12,350 nucleotides of DNA from Mailhella sp. (GTDB lineage Bacteria; Desulfobacterota; Desulfovibrionia; Desulfovibrionales; Desulfovibrionaceae). Shown one piece after another: positions 6,722 to 12,350 of this stretch. The notes under the pieces are model-generated. The model worked only from the letters and a program-made list of their open reading frames with translations, ran no database searches and was not told the DNA's origin. The translations under genes were made by a program, and so were the position numbers. Position 1 is the first letter of the stretch, and every line of letters begins with the position of its first letter. Where the stretch lies: contig JAFQPD010000128.1 of the NCBI GenBank assembly GCA_017411945.1, positions 1-12,350 on the forward strand, given 5' to 3'.

Positions 6722-7807
6722 ATGGCCAAGCGTCACCCGCTCCAGAACCTGCTCGCCCCCCTTCTCCTGCCCCTTTCTCTGCTCTACGGAGCGGCAGGCC
6801 GCTGGAAACGCGCCCGCGCCAAGGCGAAGTGGAAATCCGCCCGCCCCTGCATCGCCATCGGCAATATCTCATGGGGCGGCACAGGCAAGACGCCCGTGAC
6901 CGACTGGCTCCTCTCCTGGGCCGACAGGAAAGGCTTCAGGGCAGCCGTGCTCACGCGGGGCTACGGAGCGAAGCCTTCACAGCTGCCCCTGCTGGTAGAA
7001 GCCGGAACTCCCGCCTCGGAATGCGGCGACGAGCCCCTCATGCTGGCTCGCCGCCATCCCTGCGCCGCCGTCATGGTCGATCCGGAACGCGGGCGCGCCG
7101 GGCGCACCCTTGAAGCCTCCGAACATGCGCCGGACGTCTTCTTCCTCGACGACGGCTTCCAGCATGTCCGTGCCGGCCGCGACCTCGACCTCGTGCTCCT
7201 CGACCAGGACGACATACGCCTCTCCCCTCTGCCCGGAAGGCCGCCTTCCAACTGGAACAGAGTCATCCCCGCCGGAACGTGGCGTGAGCCCGAGCATGCC
7301 CTGCACTCCGCCGCCGCCTTCCTCGTCAAATGCGAGCCGGAGGACTGGCCCTCCCTCGTCCCTGACCTCGACCTGCGCCTCCGCGACTTCCCCCGCCCTG
7401 CCTTCGCCTTCCGCATGGCCCCCGAAGGCCTGCGCCCGGCAGGCGGAAACGCTTCCGCCCCCGCCCTCCCTGCCGAAGCCGTCTCCGGCCCCTACGTCTT
7501 CGTTTCCGGCATTGGCGATCCGGCACAGGCTCTGCGAACCGTGACGGCCTTCATGGGGCGCGAGCCGGAAACGACGCTCTCCTTCCCCGATCATCACGAC
7601 TTCCGGCAGGAAAAAGGAAAGCTCGAAGCCCTCGGCCTGCCCATGGTCTGCACCGGAAAGGACGCCGTGAAGCTCGCCCCTCTCGGCCTCAGCCTTCCCT
7701 GCTTCGCCCTCGACGTGAAGGCAGATTTCTTCGCCTCGCACAACTCTCCCGCCCCCACCTTCGAACAGTGGTGGAACGAGACTTTCGACGCCCTCGCCTC
7801 CCGCTAG
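6722..7807 (+). CDS. lpxK: Tetraacyldisaccharide 4'-kinase LpxK
   Basis: Phosphorylates the 4' position of the tetraacyldisaccharide 1-phosphate precursor to make lipid IVA, at the cytoplasmic face of the inner membrane; part of lipid A synthesis in Gram-negative bacteria. The 361 residues are close to family length. An N-terminal hydrophobic membrane anchor (about 9-24) precedes the P-loop GNISWGGTGKTP (47-58). Then come LTRGYG (77-82), CGDEP (101-105), the DDGFQH motif (143-148), VIPAGTWREP (181-190), FPDHH (288-292) and CTGKDAVKL (310-318). All expected catalytic motifs are intact. There is no good Shine-Dalgarno before the ATG (only CGGAA at a short distance), but the hydrophobic anchor starts correctly from this codon. 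rnr follows 37 bases downstream on the same strand, so the two are probably co-transcribed. Confidence 0.97.
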   Translation: MAKRHPLQNLLAPLLLPLSLLYGAAGRWKRARAKAKWKSARPCIAIGNISWGGTGKTPVTDWLLSWADRKGFRAAVLTRGYGAKPSQLPLLVEAGTPASECGDEPLMLARRHPCAAVMVDPERGRAGRTLEASEHAPDVFFLDDGFQHVRAGRDLDLVLLDQDDIRLSPLPGRPPSNWNRVIPAGTWREPEHALHSAAAFLVKCEPEDWPSLVPDLDLRLRDFPRPAFAFRMAPEGLRPAGGNASAPALPAEAVSGPYVFVSGIGDPAQALRTVTAFMGREPETTLSFPDHHDFRQEKGKLEALGLPMVCTGKDAVKLAPLGLSLPCFALDVKADFFASHNSPAPTFEQWWNETFDALASR

Positions 7808-7844
7808 CGCGCCCTTCTTACCTGCGGCCCCTGCCGCCGAATCT

Positions 7845-10800
7845 ATGAAAAAACGTGAACTCCTCGACGAGCAGTTCCTGCTCGACACTATCGAAAACGC
7901 AGGCCGCCCCCTGCGCCTCGACGACATCCTGCGCATCGGCGGCTTCTCCCGCAAACTGAAGCGCGAAGTCATCGCCACCCTGCACGACCTCGCCGGCGAA
8001 GGCCGCCTCGTGCGCCTTCAGGGCGGCGGCTGGGCCATGGCCTCTGCCATGAAGACTGCTCGCGGCCGCCTTGCCATACAGCGTTCCGGCGCGGCTTTCG
8101 TCACCCCCGAAGGCGAGACCGCCAAGTCCGGCAAGGATATCTACATCGCGCCCGAATACGTGGGCGACGCTTGGAACGACGACCTTGTGGACGTCATGCT
8201 CCTGCCCATGAAGCGGGGCTGGGAAAAGGGCCCGGAAGGCCGAGTGGTCTCCGTAGCTGAGCGCGCCCACAGCGAGATCGTGGCGCGCGTGCTCCGCGAA
8301 GGCTCTGCCGAGAACACCGCCGTCTGCCGTCCGGCCGACTCCCGCCTGCCCTTCGACGTTCTGGCCGATGTTTCCGCCCTCGAACGCATGCCCGAAGAAT
8401 TCGAGCTCCTGCGCGTACAGATGGGCGAAAAGCTGGATGAAGGCGGACGCCGCCCGCTCTGGGCCGGCACGGCCCTCGCCTCACTCGGCATCGAAAACGA
8501 CGCCAAGGTGCAGGAAGACCTCACCAAGCTGAACAACCTCATCCCCACCGAATTCCCGGACAACGTGATAGCCGAGGCCGAAGCCTCTGCCGCCGAGCCC
8601 TTCGATGATGCCGACAGGCTGGCCGACCTGCGCGGAGAACTGCTCGTGACCATCGACGGCGAGGATGCCCGCGACTTCGACGACGCCGTCTTCGTTTCCC
8701 GCGAGGGCGAGAACTGGCGTCTGCTCGTGGCCATTGCCGACGTGTCGCACTACGTCCGCCCCCGCACCGCGCTGGACCGCGAGGCCCGCGAACGCGGCAA
8801 CTCCTACTATTTCCCCACCTCCGTGGAGCCCATGCTCCCCGAAGTGCTGTGCAACGGCGTGTGCAGTCTGCGGCCCAACGAGGAACGCCGCTGCATGGCC
8901 GCAGACATGACGCTGGACAAGGGCGGCAACCTGCTCGACTCCCGCTTCGTCAACGGCCTCATGATGTCCCGCGCACGCCTGACCTATAAGGAAGTGCAGG
9001 GCGCGCTCGAAGATCCCGAGGGCGAGGCCGCCGCGGGCATCGAAGAACGCGCCCCGGGCGTGTGCTCCATGCTGGAAGACGCGGCAGAGCTGGCCGACAT
9101 CCTCATGGAACGACGCCGCAGGCAGGGCGGCCTCGACTTCGACCTGCCCGAAGCCGAGTTCGTGGTGGACGAAGTGAACGGCCTTTCCCGCGTCACGGGC
9201 ATACGCAACCGCGAACGGCTGTTCAGCCACAGGCTCATCGAAGCCTTCATGGTTCGCGCCAACGAAGCCGTGGCAGAATTCCTCAAGAAGAAGGAAGCCC
9301 CCTTCCTCTACCGCGTGCATCCTTCCCCCGGCCCGGACAGGCTGGAAGAGCTGTACCGCAATCTCCGTGCCACGGATGCGGAACTGCCCCTGCCCAAGGC
9401 TGCCAAGGCCGGCGTGCCGAACTGGCTGCACCATGTCATCGAGGCTGCGGCCGGCACCGACCAGACCTTCGTGGTGAACCGCCTCATCCTGCGCTCCATG
9501 ATGCAGGCGCGCTATTCTCCTGAGGACGACGGGCACTTCGGCCTTGCTTCTTCCTGCTACTGCCACTTCACATCCCCCATCAGGCGATATTCAGACCTTG
9601 TGAACCATCGCGCCCTGCGCTATGCTCTCGGCCTCGATACCGGCGGAGGCATCCCGGCTGGGCACAAGCTGCTGGAAGTGGCTGACCAGTGCAACGGCCG
9701 CGAACGAGCCGCCACCGATGCCGAACGAGAGATAGGCCGCCGCATGGGCTGCCTGCTCCTGCAGGGGCGCACCGGCGAATATTTCGGCGGCGTCATCAGC
9801 GGCGTGATGAACTTCGGCTTCTTCGTGGAGCTGGACAATATGCCCGTCGAGGGCATGGTCCGTGTGGAAACGCTGGGCCGCGACTACTATATTTATGATG
9901 AAGAACGGCAGGAACTGCGCGGTGAACATACCGGCGAAGCCTTCCGACTCGGTCAGAGAGTGACCGTGAAACTTACCGGCGTTCACGTCGGCAGACTGGA
10001 GATTGACTTGGAATACCAGAAAGATGAGGAAGGGCGCCGCCCGTTCCGCCGCAAGGATGATGACCGCGCTCCCCGCCGCCCCCGCCCCGAGGGCAGATTC
10101 AGCAAGCGCCATGATGACCGCGAAGACGGCGAACGCCGTACCGGCCGCCGCGCCTTTGCCGACCGCAAGGGTTTCCGCCCCCGCTTCGAAAAGAAGGACG
10201 ACGAGCTGGCCCGCCAGCGCCGCTACGCCAGCGAAAGCTGGGGAGGCGAAGACGAAGGCCGCGAAGAACGCCGCCCCTTTGACCGCAAGCCCCGCTTCGA
10301 GCGTGACGACAGCCGCGAAGGCGGCTTCCGCAAGCCCTTCGGTTCCCGCTTCCGCAAGGACAGCGAAGAAGGCCGCTCCTTCGAGCGCAAGCCCTTCCGC
10401 AAGTTCGACGGTGAAGACGAAGCTGAAAGCCGCGAATTCCGCAAGCCTTTTGGCAAGCGTTTCGACAGGGAAGACGGCGAACGCCGCCCCTTCCGTGACC
10501 ACGGCTTCCGCCCCCGCTTCGAAAAGAAGTGGGACAATGACGGCGAGATGAACGAGAGCGGCGAAGAACGCTCCTTCCGCAAGCCTCGCTTCGAGCGCGA
10601 AGAGGGCCGCGAGGGCGGTTTCCGCAAGCCCTTCGGCTCCCGCTTCCGCAAAGACGGTGAGGAAGGCCGTTCCTTCGAGCGCAAGCCCTTCCGCAAGTTC
10701 GACGATGAAGGCGAAGCCGAAAGCCGCGAATTCCGCAAGCCTTTCGGCAAGCGCTTCGACCGTGAAGACGGCGACCGTCCTTTCCGTAAGCCCTTTGGCT

Positions 10801-11090
10801 CCCGCTTCCAGCGCGAGGGTGAAGAGCGTGGCGAAGGCCGTCCCTTCCGCAAGGACTTCAGCCGCGACGAGCGCGAAGGCGGCTTCAAGAAGCCCTTCGG
10901 TTCCCGCTTCCACAAGGACGGCGAGGAACGCTCCTTCGGAGGCAAGCGCTTCGAACGCGACGATCACAGGCACGGCAAGCACGAGCACGGCCACGACAAG
11001 AAGAAGTTCCACGGCGCTCCCGACGACTTCTTCCGCATGGACGTAGAAAACGACAAGCCGGTGCACCGCTTCGGCAAGCGCCAGAAGTAA
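7845..11090 (+). CDS. rnr: Ribonuclease R with an extended repetitive C-terminal tail
   Basis: A processive 3'-5' exoribonuclease of the RNB family, degrading structured RNA and acting in RNA quality control. Domains by eye: N-terminal winged helix (8-65), cold-shock-like RNA-binding domains (about 70-225), RNB catalytic domain (about 258-595) with DGEDARDFDD (271-280) supplying the metal-binding aspartates and HFTSPIRRYSDL (574-585), then an S1 domain (about 643-722). The core thus ends near residue 723; from there to 1081 the protein is a low-complexity tail rich in R, K, E, D, F and G. The motif F[RK]KPFG[SK]RF occurs six times, and one 63-residue block is repeated at 816-878 and 914-976. 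A His-rich stretch sits at 1041-1056. E. coli RNase R has about 813 residues with a short basic tail, so this one is unusually long. It has no clear Shine-Dalgarno; expression may rely on lpxK translation. Confidence 0.96.
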   Translation: MKKRELLDEQFLLDTIENAGRPLRLDDILRIGGFSRKLKREVIATLHDLAGEGRLVRLQGGGWAMASAMKTARGRLAIQRSGAAFVTPEGETAKSGKDIYIAPEYVGDAWNDDLVDVMLLPMKRGWEKGPEGRVVSVAERAHSEIVARVLREGSAENTAVCRPADSRLPFDVLADVSALERMPEEFELLRVQMGEKLDEGGRRPLWAGTALASLGIENDAKVQEDLTKLNNLIPTEFPDNVIAEAEASAAEPFDDADRLADLRGELLVTIDGEDARDFDDAVFVSREGENWRLLVAIADVSHYVRPRTALDREARERGNSYYFPTSVEPMLPEVLCNGVCSLRPNEERRCMAADMTLDKGGNLLDSRFVNGLMMSRARLTYKEVQGALEDPEGEAAAGIEERAPGVCSMLEDAAELADILMERRRRQGGLDFDLPEAEFVVDEVNGLSRVTGIRNRERLFSHRLIEAFMVRANEAVAEFLKKKEAPFLYRVHPSPGPDRLEELYRNLRATDAELPLPKAAKAGVPNWLHHVIEAAAGTDQTFVVNRLILRSMMQARYSPEDDGHFGLASSCYCHFTSPIRRYSDLVNHRALRYALGLDTGGGIPAGHKLLEVADQCNGRERAATDAEREIGRRMGCLLLQGRTGEYFGGVISGVMNFGFFVELDNMPVEGMVRVETLGRDYYIYDEERQELRGEHTGEAFRLGQRVTVKLTGVHVGRLEIDLEYQKDEEGRRPFRRKDDDRAPRRPRPEGRFSKRHDDREDGERRTGRRAFADRKGFRPRFEKKDDELARQRRYASESWGGEDEGREERRPFDRKPRFERDDSREGGFRKPFGSRFRKDSEEGRSFERKPFRKFDGEDEAESREFRKPFGKRFDREDGERRPFRDHGFRPRFEKKWDNDGEMNESGEERSFRKPRFEREEGREGGFRKPFGSRFRKDGEEGRSFERKPFRKFDDEGEAESREFRKPFGKRFDREDGDRPFRKPFGSRFQREGEERGEGRPFRKDFSRDEREGGFKKPFGSRFHKDGEERSFGGKRFERDDHRHGKHEHGHDKKKFHGAPDDFFRMDVENDKPVHRFGKRQK
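10290..10772 (+). repeat. Duplicated 189-base coding block in the RNase R tail
   Basis: Two in-frame copies (10290-10478 and 10584-10772) start 294 bases apart and encode 63-residue blocks that differ at only about six positions, mostly D/E or S/G/D changes. Many of the DNA differences are synonymous. A shorter motif, FRPRFEKK, is also repeated at residues 777-784 and 888-895. Confidence 0.85.
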
Positions 11091-11097
11091 GAATAGA

Positions 11098-11123
11098 GGG
11101 AAGGCTTCGGCCTTCCCTTTTTT
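11098..11123 (+). terminator. Strong terminator after rnr
   Basis: GGGAAGGC (11098-11105) pairs with GCCTTCCC (11110-11117) around a TTCG tetraloop, followed by six T residues. It starts 7 bases after the rnr stop and separates rnr from rpoZ. Confidence 0.95.
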
Positions 11124-11140
11124 CACAGCGGCTTAAACTA

Positions 11141-11169
11141 TTGACAGCGCTCGAAGCTCTCGATAAAAA
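11141..11169 (+). promoter_or_regulatory. Promoter of the rpoZ-dnaJ unit
   Basis: A perfect -35 TTGACA (11141-11146) is 17 bases from TAAAAA (11164-11169; 4 of 6). It lies directly after the rnr terminator and would give a leader of roughly 90 nt before rpoZ. Confidence 0.75.
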
Positions 11170-11177
11170 AAATGGTT

Positions 11178-11247
11178 CGGCACAATGCCGTCTACAGCTA
11201 TTTAATGCGCTCCGGCGCAGGCATATAAAATTACCCGGCTCTGCCGG
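11178..11247 (+). other. Three evenly spaced short hairpins in the rpoZ leader
   Basis: Three 5-bp stems occur in the leader: CGGCA/TGCCG with a CAA loop (11178-11190), TGCGC/GCGCA with a TCCG loop (11206-11219), and CCGGC/GCCGG with a TCT loop (11235-11247). Their centres are about 28.5 bases apart. The last ends 6 bases before the GGAGG ribosome binding site. No T runs follow them. Confidence 0.45.
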
Positions 11248-11264
11248 AACCATGGAGGCACATC

Positions 11265-11486
11265 ATGGCCCGTATTACCGTTGAAGACTGCCAGCAGCGT
11301 GTGGACAACCGTTTCCTTCTCGTGCAGATGGCCATCAAGCGCGTGCGTCAGTTCCGTGAAGGCTACGAACCTCTGGTGGACAGCAAGAACAAGGAAGTTG
11401 TGACCGCCCTTCGCGAAATCGCCGCCGGCAAGGTGCTTCCTGAAGACAAGCGCTTCTACACCCCCGTGCCCGGCGACGACGCCTAA
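11265..11486 (+). CDS. rpoZ: DNA-directed RNA polymerase omega subunit
   Basis: The 73-residue omega subunit helps RNA polymerase assembly by chaperoning beta-prime, and in many bacteria forms part of a ppGpp site. It begins MARITVEDC, close to the family's MARxTVxDC start, followed by NRFLLVQMAIKRVRQF (15-30) and EVVTALREIAAGKV (44-57), the conserved helical core; the acidic end PGDDA is ordinary. It is shorter than E. coli RpoZ (91 residues) but within the family range. GGAGG (11254-11258) lies 6 bases before the ATG. It has its own promoter, and dnaJ follows after 24 bases, so the two probably form one transcript. Confidence 0.95.
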   Translation: MARITVEDCQQRVDNRFLLVQMAIKRVRQFREGYEPLVDSKNKEVVTALREIAAGKVLPEDKRFYTPVPGDDA

Positions 11487-11510
11487 GCTCAGCCTTTTCG
11501 GTCCCGCATC

Positions 11511-12350
11511 ATGAGCAAGCGCGATTATTATGAGGTCCTTGGCGTTGCCAAGGATGCCTCGGAAGACGAGATCAAGCGCGCCTACCGCAAACTGGCGCTC
11601 AAGTATCATCCCGACCACAATCCTGACAATCCCGAAGCGGAACAGATGTTCAAGGAAGCGGCCGAGGCCTACGACGTGCTCCGCAATCCTGAGCGCCGCG
11701 CCAATTACGACCGCTTCGGCACCGCCGATCCTTCCGGCATGGGCGGCGCCGGCTTCACCAACGCGGAAGACATCTTCTCCCAGTTCGGTGATATCTTCGG
11801 CGACATCTTCGGCTTCGGCGGTCATGCTCGTTCGCGCGGTCCGCGTCCCCAGCAGGGCGATGACCTGCGCTACAACCTGACCATTTCCTTCCGCGAAGCC
11901 GCCAAGGGCGTGGAAAAGCCCATCAAGCTGCCCCGCCACATGGAATGCCCCGAATGCGCCGGTTCCGGTGCGGCCAAGGGCTCCAGCCGCGAAACCTGCA
12001 AGCACTGCGGCGGCACCGGTCAGGTGGCCATGCGTCAGGGCTTCATGCAGTTCGTCCAGCCCTGCCCTCACTGCCACGGCCGCGGCTACACCATCCCCAA
12101 GCCCTGCCCCAAATGCAAGGGCGAAGGCATTGTGGAAACGGTGCGCGAACTTTCCGTGCGTATCCCTGCCGGTGTCTACGACGGCGCCCGTCTGCGCCTG
12201 CGCGGTGAAGGCGAAATGGGCGTGCACGGCGGCCCCAACGGCGACCTTTACGTGGTTCTGCACGTGGAGGATGACGACGTCTTCGAACGCGACGATCAGA
12301 ACCTCATCTACACGGCCACCATCACCTTCCCGCAGGCGGCGCTGGGTACC
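11511..12350 (+). CDS. dnaJ: Chaperone protein DnaJ, N-terminal 280 residues (partial)
   Basis: Hsp40 co-chaperone that stimulates the DnaK ATPase and delivers unfolded clients. It is open from the ATG at 11511 to the right edge, so the C-terminal substrate domain is cut. The J domain (about 5-70) carries HPD at 33-35. A short Gly/Phe segment follows, with the near-repeat FGDIFGDIFGFGG (92-104). The zinc domain has four CxxCxGxG motifs: C146/C149, C163/C166, C185/C188 and C199/C202. All features of a type I DnaJ are present. There is no recognisable Shine-Dalgarno before the ATG, and rpoZ ends 24 bases upstream, which points to translational coupling or leader-independent initiation. Confidence 0.97.
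   Translation, partial: MSKRDYYEVLGVAKDASEDEIKRAYRKLALKYHPDHNPDNPEAEQMFKEAAEAYDVLRNPERRANYDRFGTADPSGMGGAGFTNAEDIFSQFGDIFGDIFGFGGHARSRGPRPQQGDDLRYNLTISFREAAKGVEKPIKLPRHMECPECAGSGAAKGSSRETCKHCGGTGQVAMRQGFMQFVQPCPHCHGRGYTIPKPCPKCKGEGIVETVRELSVRIPAGVYDGARLRLRGEGEMGVHGGPNGDLYVVLHVEDDDVFERDDQNLIYTATITFPQAALGT

Noticed and set aside
5849..6736. Gly/His/Glu-rich open frame on the minus strand
   Set aside because: Antisense shadow of the Bax-inhibitor-1 gene; no ribosome binding site or family match.
9591..11126. Open frame of 511 codons on the minus strand, Ala/Val/Leu-rich
   Set aside because: It is the antisense image of the RNase R C-terminus; the hydrophobic composition comes from complementing its charged codons.
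11252..11284. Ten-codon upstream ORF overlapping the rpoZ start
   Set aside because: Its ATG coincides with the rpoZ Shine-Dalgarno region and it has no ribosome binding site of its own; probably chance.

Overview
The window looks like a chromosomal piece of a Gram-negative, GC-rich bacterium, most likely a Desulfovibrionaceae member (Desulfovibrio, Bilophila or Mailhella type). The lineage is inferred from codon and GC style, an LPS gene (lpxK), a selenocysteine tRNA, and an rpoZ-dnaJ pair as I recall it from Desulfovibrio. No database search was possible.

Layout: the left 5.8 kb is read on the minus strand and the right 6.4 kb on the plus strand, diverging at about 5771-5953. From the divergence point leftward come selC (tRNA-Sec, anticodon TCA) with its own promoter and terminator, a MmcQ/YjbR-family gene, a two-gene operon, and the 5' 379 codons of a CstA-type transporter that runs off the left edge. 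The operon encodes an 878-residue three-domain protein (acyltransferase-like, TraB/GumN-like, acyltransferase-like) and a radical SAM protein with SPASM-like C-terminal cysteines. From the divergence point rightward come a Bax-inhibitor-1/YccA membrane protein with a strong terminator, lpxK, rnr (RNase R with an unusually long repetitive tail) with a strong terminator, then rpoZ and the first 280 codons of dnaJ, which runs off the right edge.

Most genes are conserved housekeeping: lipid A kinase, RNA decay, RNA polymerase omega, chaperone. The accessory-looking unit is the minus-strand operon at 1392-5087. Its first protein has two related GNAT/FemAB-like domains flanking a TraB/GumN domain that keeps its usual GxxH...E...GxxH signature. 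It is followed 12 bp later by the radical SAM gene and preceded by an extended -10 promoter and two tandem near-palindromes at 16-bp spacing. This is the best candidate in the window for an undescribed enzymatic system. The second notable item is the RNase R tail of about 355 residues, a charged phenylalanine-containing repeat array with a visible duplication. No mobile elements, CRISPR arrays or rRNA genes are visible, and no gene-free stretch exceeds 300 bases.
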